From contig QBZD01000005.1 of the NCBI GenBank assembly GCA_003282485.1, positions 1 to 61,589 on the forward strand: DNA of 61,589 nt, written 5' to 3'. This DNA is from Pelagibacteraceae bacterium AG-333-C14 (GTDB lineage: Bacteria > Pseudomonadota > Alphaproteobacteria > Pelagibacterales > AG-422-B15). The notes beneath the pieces are model-generated. The model saw only the letters and a list, made by a program, of their open reading frames with translations, was not told the DNA's origin and did not search any database. Position 1 is the first letter of the stretch; each line of letters opens with the position of its first letter. This document shows, in pieces, positions 43,169 through 52,865 of the stretch. A program made the position numbers and the translations under genes.

Positions 43169-46166
43169 TCAAAATAGAACAATGTTCGGTGGCCGAGTTG
43201 ACCGTGGCCAAGTTATCAATTTTATTTTTAATGGAAAAAAATATAAAGGCTTTCACGGTGATACTTTAGCATCAGCATTACTTGCTAACGACGTTCATTT
43301 GGTTGGGAGAAGTTTTAAATATCACCGTGCCCGTGGAATCTTAACTGCAGGTTCTGAAGAGCCTAATGCGATAGTTCAGTTAGGTTTAGGCGCAAGAACA
43401 GAGCCAAATATGAGAGCAACAGAAATAGAGCTGTACGAAGGCCTCGAAGCAGCTAGCCAGAATTGTTGGCCATCTGTAAATTATGATATTGGTTCATTAA
43501 ATAATATTTTATCAAGCATATTTCCTGCTGGTTTCTACTACAAAACATTTAAGTGGCCGCCAAGTTTATGGTTATTCTATGAACATTTTATTAGAAAAGC
43601 AGCTGGACTAGGGTACTCACCAACTGCTAAGAATCCAGACCGTTATGAGCAAAAGTTTTACTATTGTGATTTGACAATTGTAGGTGGAGGAATATCAGGT
43701 TTACTATCTGCACTTGCTGCAGGCCGCTCAGGATGCAGCGTATTGCTAATTGATGAAAACCCTGAACTTGGAGGGTACTTATTAGATTATAATTTTTCAA
43801 TTAATGAAAAAGATGGTCTTAAATGGATCAAGAATATAGTAGATGAATTGTACTCGATGGATAATGTTCGTATCCTAAAACGAACTACTGCAATGGGATA
43901 CTATGATTATAATTATCTTACAGCTTTAGAGAAAGTAACTAATCACTGCGATCAACTGTCAAAAACTATACCGCGAGAAAGATATTGGAGAGTAAGATCA
44001 AAAAAAATCATATTAGCACAAGGCGCTTTTGAAAGACCGCTTGTATTTGCTGATAATGATAGGCCAGGAATAATGATGGCGTCTGCGGGAAAGAAGTACT
44101 TATCAAGATATGGCGTTCTACCGGGTAAATCGGTAGTTTTATTCACAAATAATGATCATGCTTATCAAACGGCATTCGAGTTTAATGATAAAGGCGCAAA
44201 GTTGTCAGTTGTAGATACTAGAGAAAATATTGATACAAGAATTCAAAAAAAATGTGACGACCTTGGAATAAAGTTATATTCGTCTTCTTCAATAATCTCT
44301 ACAAGTGGAAATAAAAAGGTAAATCAAATAGAAGTTCAAAAAGTCGATAGAAAACAAAATAAATTGTCTGGTGAATGTGTAACCCTAGATGTTGATTGTA
44401 TTTTAATGTCAGGTGGATGGAATCCAGCTGTTCAATTGTTCAGTCAATCAAGAGGGAAATTAAGATACGATAAAGTATTAAATACCTTCGTTCCTGATAA
44501 ATTAATTCAAGATCAAATTATTATTGGATGTAACAATGGATGCTTTGATCTAACAAAGAACCTAAATCACTCTTATCAGGAAGGTCTCAATACAGCTAAA
44601 GATCTAAACTATGAAGCTGCAGATAGTATTAATTGGAAAGGTGAGGAGGAAATTTCCTTCACTGAGTCATCGGTCGAGCCTTATATGCTTGGTAAGAAAA
44701 AAGTTACAAAGGGCTCAAAGCATTTTATCGATTTTCAAAACGATGTAACTGCTGCCGATATTTTCTTAGCACAAAGAGAAGGTTATATCAGTGTTGAGCA
44801 CACTAAAAGATATACAACTACTGGAATGGGAACCGATCAAGGCAAAACTTCAAATGTAAATGCATTAGCATTGATGTCTCATATTCACGAAAAACCAGTA
44901 GATGAAATAGGGCATACAACATTTAGGCCCCCTTTTTCGCCTCAGACTTTTGGCGCAATAGCGGGACGAAGTGTTGATCATTTATTTGATCCTGAAAGGA
45001 GAACTTCAATTCATAAATGGCATGAAGAAAACAATGCTGTTTTTGAGGACGTGGGTCAGTGGAAAAGACCATATTATTTCGCAAAAAAGAATGAAAATAT
45101 TCATGACGCAGTAAAGAGAGAATGTTTAGCGGTACGGAATAGTCTTGGAATGCTGGACGCATCCACACTTGGTAAAATTGACTTAAGAGGGCCGGATACG
45201 GCAAAATTTTTAAACATGATCTACACGAATGCCTGGTCAAAACTAGAAATTGGTTCATGCAGGTATGGATTAATGTGCAATGAGCATGGAATGATTTTTG
45301 ATGACGGGGTAACAACCAGATTAGGTGAAGATCACTATCATATGACGACTACGACTGGTGGGGCAGCAAGAGTGATGTCATGGCTAGAAGAATTTCTTCA
45401 AACAGAATGGTTAGATATGGAAGTATTTTGCACATCAGTTACTGAGCAATGGACTGTTCTTTCAATTTCTGGTCCTAATTCAAGAAAATTTCTTCAGGAA
45501 TTAACAGATATTGATCTATCAAAAGAAAATTTTCCTTTTATGAAATTTAGAGAGGGGAAAGTGTGTGGCATAGACTCAAGGGTTTTTAGAATAAGTTTCA
45601 CTGGAGAATTGAGCTTTGAGGTCAACGTACCATCCCGATACGGTAGATTTGTTTGGGAGCAGTTTATGCAACATGGTAAAAAATACAACATAACTCCGTA
45701 TGGCACTGAAACGATGCATGTTCTCAGAGCTGAAAAAGGATTTATTATCGTAGGACAAGATACTGATGGAAGCGTTACTCCTATGGATATGAATATGGAC
45801 TGGATAGTTTCTAAAAAGAAACAAGATTTTTTAGGAAAACGATCATTCATACGGTCAGATACTTCTCGTTCTGATAGAAAAAAATTTGTTGGACTTCTTG
45901 TGAATGATAAAAAAACAGTTTTACCTGAAGGTTCACATATCGTAGAAAAAGCACTTAAACAACCGCCTATGAAGATGCTTGGCCATGTAACATCAAGTTA
46001 CTATAGCCCGATCTTGGGTCACCCTATAGCATTGGCAATGATTAAAAATGGTATGAATCTTCTTGGTGAAAAAGTTGAAATTCCTCTAATGAATGGCAAG
46101 GTTATAGAAGCTACAATTTCTGACACAGTTTTTTATGATAAGGAGGGCAGTAAAAATAATGAATAA
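43161..46166 (+). CDS. soxA: Sarcosine oxidase alpha subunit
   Basis: 1001 residues. The ATG at 43161 (after AGGAG) starts MSNQNRTMFGGRVDRGQ, the true family start; a Met at 43137 lies in soxD. N-terminal ferredoxin-like part with GFHGDTLASALLAN and RSFKYHRARGI; NAD-binding domain with IVGGGISGLLSALAAGRSG; TTTGMGTDQGKTSNVNAL; then a C-terminal GcvT-type folate domain with LGMLDASTLGKIDLRG and YGTETMHVLRAEKG. It holds NAD and the THF site where the methyl carbon becomes methylene-THF. Confidence 0.97.
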   Translation: MSNQNRTMFGGRVDRGQVINFIFNGKKYKGFHGDTLASALLANDVHLVGRSFKYHRARGILTAGSEEPNAIVQLGLGARTEPNMRATEIELYEGLEAASQNCWPSVNYDIGSLNNILSSIFPAGFYYKTFKWPPSLWLFYEHFIRKAAGLGYSPTAKNPDRYEQKFYYCDLTIVGGGISGLLSALAAGRSGCSVLLIDENPELGGYLLDYNFSINEKDGLKWIKNIVDELYSMDNVRILKRTTAMGYYDYNYLTALEKVTNHCDQLSKTIPRERYWRVRSKKIILAQGAFERPLVFADNDRPGIMMASAGKKYLSRYGVLPGKSVVLFTNNDHAYQTAFEFNDKGAKLSVVDTRENIDTRIQKKCDDLGIKLYSSSSIISTSGNKKVNQIEVQKVDRKQNKLSGECVTLDVDCILMSGGWNPAVQLFSQSRGKLRYDKVLNTFVPDKLIQDQIIIGCNNGCFDLTKNLNHSYQEGLNTAKDLNYEAADSINWKGEEEISFTESSVEPYMLGKKKVTKGSKHFIDFQNDVTAADIFLAQREGYISVEHTKRYTTTGMGTDQGKTSNVNALALMSHIHEKPVDEIGHTTFRPPFSPQTFGAIAGRSVDHLFDPERRTSIHKWHEENNAVFEDVGQWKRPYYFAKKNENIHDAVKRECLAVRNSLGMLDASTLGKIDLRGPDTAKFLNMIYTNAWSKLEIGSCRYGLMCNEHGMIFDDGVTTRLGEDHYHMTTTTGGAARVMSWLEEFLQTEWLDMEVFCTSVTEQWTVLSISGPNSRKFLQELTDIDLSKENFPFMKFREGKVCGIDSRVFRISFTGELSFEVNVPSRYGRFVWEQFMQHGKKYNITPYGTETMHVLRAEKGFIIVGQDTDGSVTPMDMNMDWIVSKKKQDFLGKRSFIRSDTSRSDRKKFVGLLVNDKKTVLPEGSHIVEKALKQPPMKMLGHVTSSYYSPILGHPIALAMIKNGMNLLGEKVEIPLMNGKVIEATISDTVFYDKEGSKNNE

Positions 46167-46740
46167 CGATAAAGAACATTTGTCTCCTTTAGTTGATAAA
46201 GTTGCAATCAACTCAGATAATATTTCTCTACAGCAAAATGAATTTATTGGAAAAATAAACTTAAGAGTGAAAGAAAACGATCTAAAAGCAAGAGAAGTAA
46301 TTGAAAATTATTTTGATTATAATCTCCCAAAATCATCAGGAGAAGTTAGTGGCAACGATGAAGGCAGAGTATTATGGCTCGGTCCCAATGAGTATTTAAT
46401 TCTATGTAGTGATCAAAATAAATCAAATATTATCAATAATTTAAGTGAAAATCTTAAAACATCATTTTATGCTCTCACTGATGTTTCTGATTATTATCTT
46501 ACAATGAGACTAAGTGGACCCAAAAGCATTGAGGTACTTAGCAAAGCTTGCCCACTTAATTTTGAAAAAAATTTACTGAAAAAAAACTCATGTGCACAAT
46601 CATATATCAGCAAAGCAACTGTGTTGATTGACAGATTATCTGACGAACCTGTTTTTGATATTTCAGTTCGTTGGAGTTTTGCTGAATACTTATGGGATTG
46701 GTTGGCAGATTCAAGTAGTGAATTCATAATCAGTGAGTAG
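46159..46740 (+). CDS. soxG: Sarcosine oxidase gamma subunit
   Basis: 193 residues. ATG at 46159 after AAGGAGG, overlapping soxA by 8 bases; an in-frame Met at 46135 is inside soxA. Weakly conserved GcvT-like subunit: VLWLGPNEYLILC, LTDVSDYYLTMRLSGPKSIEVLSKACP and SVRWSFAEYLWDWL are the recognizable SoxG features. Last gene of soxBDAG. Confidence 0.95.
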   Translation: MNNDKEHLSPLVDKVAINSDNISLQQNEFIGKINLRVKENDLKAREVIENYFDYNLPKSSGEVSGNDEGRVLWLGPNEYLILCSDQNKSNIINNLSENLKTSFYALTDVSDYYLTMRLSGPKSIEVLSKACPLNFEKNLLKKNSCAQSYISKATVLIDRLSDEPVFDISVRWSFAEYLWDWLADSSSEFIISE

Positions 46741-46748
46741 TATTTATT

Positions 46749-47096
46749 ATGAAAATTTCGTTAATACTTGCTTTATCCCGATCAATATTGAAAAGATGTC
46801 CGCGTTGTGGCAAAGCAAGTATTTATAAAAGATACCTTAAGCTAAAATCGAATTGTAATCATTGCGATGAGGAGCTCTCAATTTATAGAACTGATGACTT
46901 TGGACCATGGCTTACAATCATTATTGCTGGCCATATTATTGTCCCACTCGTTTTATTTATTGAACAAGTTTACGCCCCTGATCTTTGGTTACAAGCTGTG
47001 ACGTGGATTCCATTAACTATAGCAACAGTACTTTTTATACTCCCTGTATCTAAAAGTATTTGTTTAGCAATACTCTGGAATATAAATGACAAATAG
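46749..47096 (+). CDS. DUF983 small membrane protein
   Basis: 115 residues. An N-terminal zinc-ribbon-like CPRCGKASIYK and later CNHC, followed by two membrane helices. DUF983 proteins are common in alphaproteobacteria near cytochrome oxidase or other genes; function not known. Eight bases after soxG, so possibly in the same transcript; its stop overlaps the next start by 11 bases. Confidence 0.85.
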   Translation: MKISLILALSRSILKRCPRCGKASIYKRYLKLKSNCNHCDEELSIYRTDDFGPWLTIIIAGHIIVPLVLFIEQVYAPDLWLQAVTWIPLTIATVLFILPVSKSICLAILWNINDK

Positions 47097-48123
47097 TTTT
47101 ATCAAAGTAGCTTTATTGATCGTTTCTCTATTATATTCTTTGCCAACTTACTCTAACGAAGAGATTAATAGTTCAGCGCATCATCTTTCTGATGGTACAT
47201 ACGCAAATACTAGTGGAGTAGCATATGAGAGTAGCTTTAATAAATTATTAAAATGGAGTTGGGAGAGAAGAAGCAAAAACTTAGAAACTTTTGAATTTGA
47301 GGTTGAAGTACCTAATTATAAAGAAATTTATAAAAATGAGAATATTGTTACTACATGGATTGGGCATGAAACTTTTTTGTATCAAAATAAAGATATAAAT
47401 GTTCTTACAGATCCACATTTTACACAGAGAGCATCCCCATTAAATTTTGCAGGACCCAAGAGATATATGGCGCCTGGAATGAAGATTGATGATTTACCTA
47501 ATATTGACGTAGTTACTATCTCGCACAGTCATTACGACCATCTTGATTACATGAGTGTAAAATTATTAGCTGAAAAATTTGATAACATACTTTTCCTTGT
47601 TCCTCTGGGTCTAAAAAAATGGTTTGAGAGCAAAGGTATTTATAATGTTAGGGAGCTTGATTGGTGGGACTCTCTAATAATTCAAGAAACACTTATTACC
47701 TTCGTTCCAGTGCAACATTGGTCTGCTCGTGGTTTATTTGATCGAAATGAAACTTTATGGGGCGCATGGCATTTTAAAAATAAGTTTCACAGCTTTATAC
47801 ACTTAGGAGATACTGGATACACAGATGATTTTAAGTCAATCAAAGAAAAATTGGGCCCAGTTGATCTAGCGGCAATCCCCATTGGAGCCTATGAACCAAG
47901 GTGGATCATGGAATTCTCTCATATAAACCCTGAGGAAGCTGTGATGACATTTCTTGACTTGGAAGCAAGCAAAGCTATCGGCATGGCATGGGGAACTTTT
48001 ATCTTAACTGATGAGCCGGTTACGGAACCTCCTCGCCAGTTACTAAAAGAACTAAAAAAATACAATATACCAAATGAAGATTTTTTTACTTTAAAGCACG
48101 GCGAAAGTTATTTGATTGATTGA
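47086..48123 (+). CDS. Exported metallo-beta-lactamase-fold hydrolase (NAPE-PLD/UlaG-like)
   Basis: 345 residues with a signal peptide (MTNSFIKVALLIVSLLYSLPTYS), so periplasmic or anchored. The metal site is HSHYDHLD (HxHxDH), His in VPVQHWSARG, Asp in GDTGYTDDF, and His in FSHINPEEA. TDPHFTQRASPLNFAGPKRY is typical of N-acyl-phosphatidylethanolamine phospholipase D relatives. It may cleave phospholipids or other phosphodiesters. Its end overlaps the convergent PAP2 phosphatase gene by 16 bases, an interesting pair of lipid-type enzymes. Confidence 0.85.
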   Translation: MTNSFIKVALLIVSLLYSLPTYSNEEINSSAHHLSDGTYANTSGVAYESSFNKLLKWSWERRSKNLETFEFEVEVPNYKEIYKNENIVTTWIGHETFLYQNKDINVLTDPHFTQRASPLNFAGPKRYMAPGMKIDDLPNIDVVTISHSHYDHLDYMSVKLLAEKFDNILFLVPLGLKKWFESKGIYNVRELDWWDSLIIQETLITFVPVQHWSARGLFDRNETLWGAWHFKNKFHSFIHLGDTGYTDDFKSIKEKLGPVDLAAIPIGAYEPRWIMEFSHINPEEAVMTFLDLEASKAIGMAWGTFILTDEPVTEPPRQLLKELKKYNIPNEDFFTLKHGESYLID

Positions 48124-48998
48124 AGCTTAACTTTTGAAAGAAGAAATAGTGCAATAAATGAGATATAGGCACCTAATATAAGGGAGCTCATGCCAATTTC
48201 GAACCACTCAGGTAAAATAACTTGATCAAATCCAGTTTCTAGAAATTTATTTAAAATTAGAAAAAAAATTAATGCCATTGAAGACGAAAAATAGTGCATA
48301 AAGGTATTTGATACTCGTTCGTAGCCAAAATATTTTTTATCTAAATCTGATCCTATCATGAAGCCCAATATAAGTCCTCCCAAACCTGTAACTAATTCAC
48401 GACCATGATCCATTGGCCACGAGAAATAAAACACGATCAGTAGAATAATCGTTAATACATATTTAAATAGTTTGCTTAAATTATATTTTCCCAAGTCAAT
48501 ATTTTGATAAAATAGATGAGCGGCATATAGAGTGAATAACCCCACTACCATTCCACCAAGAATATCTCCGATATCATGTACGCCAAGGTAGATACGACTA
48601 AAAGGCACACCTAATAAAAAAATAATTGATACAATTTTCGCAAAGAGATTCTTTACATTGAGTGCAATATAAAGCCATATAACAACTGCTATTTGAGTAT
48701 GACCACTTGGAAACCCAAAAGAGGTTTCTGCTTGAAGCCACGGATCTATATTGAGATAAAGATCTGGCCTTGGGTCTTGAAAAAAATCTTTTAACCAAGA
48801 ATTAATTATCGCACTAAAAAATACAATTAGAACTAGTCTACCAAATATTTTCCTATCAAAGCACCAATAAGTAAATGGAATGAACATAAAAAGAAAATCT
48901 CTGTACCCAAGCCATGTTAAAAACTCAAATATTGGAGTTAAAATTGGAGATCTTAAGTTAACAACCCAGGAAATATCTGTTAGCATTTGATAAAACAT
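48108..48998 (-). CDS. PAP2-family membrane phosphatase
   Basis: 296 residues with about seven or eight membrane helices. The three PAP2 motifs are seen: KDFFQDPRPD, PSGHTQ and SRIYLGVHDIGD (KxxxxxxRP, PSGH, SRxxxxxHxxxD). Removes phosphate from lipids such as phosphatidate or undecaprenyl pyrophosphate. Its terminal 100 residues add hydrophobic helices beyond the PAP2 core. Convergent with the MBL hydrolase; divergent from the quinone oxidoreductase-like gene. Confidence 0.88.
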   Translation of the reverse strand: MFYQMLTDISWVVNLRSPILTPIFEFLTWLGYRDFLFMFIPFTYWCFDRKIFGRLVLIVFFSAIINSWLKDFFQDPRPDLYLNIDPWLQAETSFGFPSGHTQIAVVIWLYIALNVKNLFAKIVSIIFLLGVPFSRIYLGVHDIGDILGGMVVGLFTLYAAHLFYQNIDLGKYNLSKLFKYVLTIILLIVFYFSWPMDHGRELVTGLGGLILGFMIGSDLDKKYFGYERVSNTFMHYFSSSMALIFFLILNKFLETGFDQVILPEWFEIGMSSLILGAYISFIALFLLSKVKLQSIK

Positions 48999-49055
48999 TT
49001 ACTCGCCTTATTTATTACATTATATAATCAATTTTTAATTTTAAAATTAATTATT

Positions 49056-50006
49056 ATGAGAGCAATTGGATACAATTCATATGGAGGCATTGACAAACTC
49101 CAAATATTAGAAGTTGAGAGTCCAAAACCAAAGCGTCATGAGGTTGCCGTTAAAGTTTCAGCAATTTCAATTAATCCTGTTGACTTAAAAAAAATGAGAG
49201 GTGGGTTTAAGCCCATTACTAGCATAAAAAAATTTCCAATAATAACTGCATGTGATTTTAGCGGTGAAATAGTTGAAATTGGCAATGACGTTGGTGCGTT
49301 TAAGGTCGGCGACAAGGTATTTGGCATGCAGGATATATTATTTAACGGAAGTGCAGCTGAAAAAATTACTATATCTCAGAAATATATATCTTTAGCCCCT
49401 AATAATTTTGAACTATCCGATTCAGCGGCAATTCCTCAAGTGGGCAATACATCTTTATTAGCGCTAAGAAATATAGCGTCTTTAAGAAAAGGACATAAAT
49501 TGTTAATCAATGGTGCCTCGGGAGGAGTTGGTACATTTGCACTTCAAATGGCAAAAATATATGAGGCCAATATTACCGCTGTAACAAGCGATAGAAATAT
49601 TGAATGGATAAAAAATGAATTTGATATCGAAAATATTATTGATTATACAAAAACTGACATCACTGATACATCCGATAAATACGATATTATTTTTGATGCT
49701 AATGGAAATCTTTCCTTTCCAAAAATTTCCAATTCTTTGTCGACAAATGGTATTTATGTTACAACAAAATTTAATATCTATAATAACATTGATACTGCAA
49801 AACAGTTTTTTAAACGAAAAAAATCTCGTACAGTACTTTCTGGTAGAACATCTACATCAAACCTTGATATGTTCAGGATGTGGATGGAAGACGGTAAATT
49901 GAAACCTGTAATTGAAAAAACTTATTCATTTGACCAGTACCATGAGGCTTATGAGCATTTATCAAGTGGTAGGGCAAAAGGAAAATTGTTAATAAAAATT
50001 AATTAA
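49056..50006 (+). CDS. NADPH:quinone reductase-like MDR family protein
   Basis: 316 residues, zinc-free medium-chain dehydrogenase/reductase. MRAIGYNSYGGIDKLQILEVESP start; AISINPVDLKKMRGG; GDKVFGM; nucleotide motif INGASGGVGTFALQMAK; end GRAKGKLLIKI. The frame is open from 48987, but that runs into the PAP2 start; the Met at 49056 is the family start. Reduces quinones or enones with NADPH. First of four plus-strand genes (with pirin, glutathione peroxidase, nitroreductase) that look stress-linked. Confidence 0.9.
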   Translation: MRAIGYNSYGGIDKLQILEVESPKPKRHEVAVKVSAISINPVDLKKMRGGFKPITSIKKFPIITACDFSGEIVEIGNDVGAFKVGDKVFGMQDILFNGSAAEKITISQKYISLAPNNFELSDSAAIPQVGNTSLLALRNIASLRKGHKLLINGASGGVGTFALQMAKIYEANITAVTSDRNIEWIKNEFDIENIIDYTKTDITDTSDKYDIIFDANGNLSFPKISNSLSTNGIYVTTKFNIYNNIDTAKQFFKRKKSRTVLSGRTSTSNLDMFRMWMEDGKLKPVIEKTYSFDQYHEAYEHLSSGRAKGKLLIKIN

Positions 50007-50008
50007 TT

Positions 50009-50854
50009 ATGAGCAGTACTATTAACCAGATTATATCGCCAATAAACACATCAGATGGCGCAGGTGTTAAATTAAAGAGATCAATTGGCACTCAGCTTAT
50101 TGATTATTTTGACCCATTCTTAATGCTGGATGAATTTGGCTCTGATAAAAGTGATGATTATCTTGGCGGGTTTCCAGCACACCCACATAGAGGCATAGAA
50201 ACAGTTACATATATGCTAAATGGTGAATTTGAACATAAGGATAGTACCGGAGCAGTAGGGATCATGAAGTCAGGTGATGTTCAGTGGATGAAGACAGGAA
50301 GTGGGATTATTCACTCAGAAATGCCAGCAATGACTGAAGGAAAGCTGCATGGCTTTCAGCTTTGGATCAATATGCCTGCAGAAAAAAAAATGGACGACCC
50401 AGAATATATTTACTTAGATTCAAATCAAATCAAAACATATGAAGATAGTGATGTTAAAGTGAAGGTTATTGCTGGCTCCTTTAAAGAAATAGAAGGGTCT
50501 ATAAAAAAACATAACGTTAATCCAACATATCTTGATATTCAAATAACGAGCAACCAGCCATTTACATACAATCTAGATAAAGAATACAATTCATTTATTT
50601 ACGTATACTCTGGCAGTATTCATTTGGATGGTGAAAATAGTGAAATTAAGAGTTCGCATTTAATTACTTTCAATCAAGGTGGAAGTTTAGTGGTTACAAG
50701 TGAAAACAAAGCAAAGTTTCTATTAGTGTCTGGCAAGCCAATTGGTGAACCGATTGCCAGAGGCGGTCCTTTTGTAATGAATACAAGAGAAGAAATTATT
50801 TCTGCTATCAGTGATTATAACAATGGCACATTTGTTAAAGCGGGTGTGAAGTAA
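50009..50854 (+). CDS. Pirin family protein
   Basis: 281 residues, bicupin. The metal-binding N-terminal cupin has FPAHPHRGIETVTYML and GSGIIHSEMP; the C-terminal has ESGKPIGEPIARGGPFVMNTREE. Bacterial pirins are iron proteins, some with quercetinase activity or roles in redox response. Starts 2 bases after the quinone reductase stop and is joined directly to the gpx gene. Confidence 0.95.
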   Translation: MSSTINQIISPINTSDGAGVKLKRSIGTQLIDYFDPFLMLDEFGSDKSDDYLGGFPAHPHRGIETVTYMLNGEFEHKDSTGAVGIMKSGDVQWMKTGSGIIHSEMPAMTEGKLHGFQLWINMPAEKKMDDPEYIYLDSNQIKTYEDSDVKVKVIAGSFKEIEGSIKKHNVNPTYLDIQITSNQPFTYNLDKEYNSFIYVYSGSIHLDGENSEIKSSHLITFNQGGSLVVTSENKAKFLLVSGKPIGEPIARGGPFVMNTREEIISAISDYNNGTFVKAGVK

Positions 50855-51319
50855 ATGAAAAGTATTTACGATTTTTCCGTAAAAGACATTGATCACGAAG
50901 AAATTAGTCTTGAAAAATTCAAGGGTAAAACGTTGCTTATCGTTAATGTTGCTAGTAGATGTGGTTTTACATCTCAATATACTGGACTTCAGAGTTTATA
51001 CGAAAAATATAAAGATAAAGGTTTCGAAATCTTAGCTTTTCCTTGTAACCAGTTTGGGTCGCAGGAAAAAGGAACTAATGATGAGATCAAAGAATTTTGT
51101 AGCACTGAGTATAATGTATCCTTTACACTTTTTGATAAAATTGAAGTAATTGGCGACAATGCTTCACCTTTATTTAAAAAACTTACTCAAGATGCAGGCA
51201 GAGAAATACAATGGAATTTTACCAAATATCTAATAAATAAAGATGGTGATTTTGTACGTGGATTTGGAACTCAAAAAAAACCAGAAGAAATAGAAGAGCA
51301 TATCGTTAAAATCTTATAA
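50855..51319 (+). CDS. Glutathione peroxidase-type thiol peroxidase
   Basis: 154 residues. Catalytic Cys36 in NVASRCGFTSQY replaces selenocysteine; the tetrad partners are in AFPCNQFGSQE and QWNFTKYLI. Such bacterial proteins reduce peroxides with glutathione or thioredoxin. Adjacent to pirin (no gap) and followed 2 bases later by a nitroreductase, an oxidative-stress group. Confidence 0.96.
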   Translation: MKSIYDFSVKDIDHEEISLEKFKGKTLLIVNVASRCGFTSQYTGLQSLYEKYKDKGFEILAFPCNQFGSQEKGTNDEIKEFCSTEYNVSFTLFDKIEVIGDNASPLFKKLTQDAGREIQWNFTKYLINKDGDFVRGFGTQKKPEEIEEHIVKIL

Positions 51320-51321
51320 TT

Positions 51322-51897
51322 ATGGCAGATCAAATACATCAAATATTTACCGAACCGCAGACTTGCTATAAGTTTTTAGATAAAGAAGTCTCAGATCAAT
51401 CACTTAATGATTTATATGATTTGCTGAAGTGGGGCCCTACATCTTTTAACTGCAGTCCCATGAGGTTAAAATTTCTTAAAAGCAAGCAGGCAAAAGAAAA
51501 TTTATCACGATTTGTGAGTGAGGATAATGTAAGTAAAGTCCTGAACGCACCTGTTTGCACCATTATTGGTATGGATATCGAATTTTGGAGAGACTTACCA
51601 AAAAATTATCTTCGGGAGGATGCAAAGCAATATTTTGAAAATGACTTAGAAAAATCTGAAATTACTGCATTTAGAAATTCATCAATACAGGGGGGCTATT
51701 TTTTAAAAGCAGCCAATGCGCTTGGTCTGGCTGTGGGTCCAATGTCTGGATTTTCCAACGAATTAGTTGATAAAGAATTTTTTAATGACACATCAATTAA
51801 AAGTAATTTTTTATGTAACCTAGGTTACCCCGATAAAGATGGATATTATGTAAGAGCGCCACGGTATAGCTTTAGTGATATTGCAGAAATTCTCTAA
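51322..51897 (+). CDS. RutE/HadB-like nitroreductase family protein
   Basis: 191 residues. LLKWGPTSFNCSPMRLKFLKS and NAPVCTIIGMDIEFWRDLP follow the RutE branch (malonic semialdehyde reductase). GGYFLKAANALGLAVGPMSGF is the second conserved block. No rut genes are near, so it may reduce another aldehyde, enone or nitro compound with FMN. The stop overlaps the convergent dusA by 4 bases. Confidence 0.88.
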   Translation: MADQIHQIFTEPQTCYKFLDKEVSDQSLNDLYDLLKWGPTSFNCSPMRLKFLKSKQAKENLSRFVSEDNVSKVLNAPVCTIIGMDIEFWRDLPKNYLREDAKQYFENDLEKSEITAFRNSSIQGGYFLKAANALGLAVGPMSGFSNELVDKEFFNDTSIKSNFLCNLGYPDKDGYYVRAPRYSFSDIAEIL

Positions 51898-52865
51898 GCC
51901 GCAATTAGATTTAAATAGGCATACTCAAGTTTTTGAATATCTCTTGATCTGATCAAATCATTAACTTCCTGCTTAAATTTTTTTGATCCAGGAACACCAA
52001 AGCAAAGTGCTAAAAGGGGACTTAATAATTCATAGGTTGAAATTAATTCAACATTCTCTTTTACATAATCAAAGTATTTCTTTACTACGAAACTCCTATC
52101 TATCTCTATCTTTTCCAAGTTGTAAAATTTGGAGTCAACTTCTTCTAAAAAAAATGGGTTGGCTTGAATTGATCTTCCTACCATCACTCCATCTAAATAA
52201 TTCAGCTGATCTAGACAATCATCAATATTGTCCAAACCACCATTGATTATAAATTTAATATGTGGAAACTCTTTTTTAATTTTATAAACAAAATCATATT
52301 TAAGTGGTGGTAACGTGCGGTTTCTTTTAGGGTTAAGACCTTTGAGATATGCTTTACGTGCATGAATAAAGATAATTTTGATACCACTCTCAATTACTGT
52401 TGAAATAAAGCTCTTGAAAAATTCATATGTATCAAATTCATCTACCCCAATTCGACATTTCAACGAGACATCCATTGCAGTTTCAGCCTTCATTCCTTCT
52501 AGGCATTGTTTGACCAGCTTTGCTTCTTTCATTAGACATGCGCCCATTTTACCTTGTGATACTTTTTTTGAAGGACAGCCGACATTTAGATTTATTCCTT
52601 GATAATTATGTTTATTTGCTAGTTCTGTTGAATATTTCAATAGGTTGATGTCAGAACCTCCTACTTGAAGAACCACAGGTGATTCAACAGTTTCCTTTCT
52701 GAGCATTTTCTTAAAGTCACCTCGATGCAACGCTTGGCTAGCTATCATTTCTGTAAATAAAATTGCTTCCTTAGAAATCAATCTATACATATAGCGTGCG
52801 CTTGATGTAGTTACACCCATCATTGGCGCGACAGAAAACTTATAATCTAAATTTAATTCATTCAT
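51894..52865 (-). CDS. dusA: tRNA-dihydrouridine synthase DusA
   Basis: 323 residues. FMN-dependent reduction of uridines in the D-loop (positions 20/20a in E. coli). FSVAPMMGVTTSSARYMYRL, LQVGGSDINLL, INLNVGCPSKKVSQGKMGACLM (with the catalytic Cys), HARKAYLKGLNPKRNR and INGGLDN are DusA features, the HARKA and GLNPKRNR blocks distinguishing it from DusB/C. Its start overlaps the EamA stop by 4 bases. Confidence 0.95.
   Translation of the reverse strand: MNELNLDYKFSVAPMMGVTTSSARYMYRLISKEAILFTEMIASQALHRGDFKKMLRKETVESPVVLQVGGSDINLLKYSTELANKHNYQGINLNVGCPSKKVSQGKMGACLMKEAKLVKQCLEGMKAETAMDVSLKCRIGVDEFDTYEFFKSFISTVIESGIKIIFIHARKAYLKGLNPKRNRTLPPLKYDFVYKIKKEFPHIKFIINGGLDNIDDCLDQLNYLDGVMVGRSIQANPFFLEEVDSKFYNLEKIEIDRSFVVKKYFDYVKENVELISTYELLSPLLALCFGVPGSKKFKQEVNDLIRSRDIQKLEYAYLNLIAA

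Noticed and set aside
44923-45315. Minus-strand ORF of 130 codons
   Set aside because: Lies wholly inside soxA on the opposite strand; His/Cys-rich composition follows from the complementary codons of soxA.
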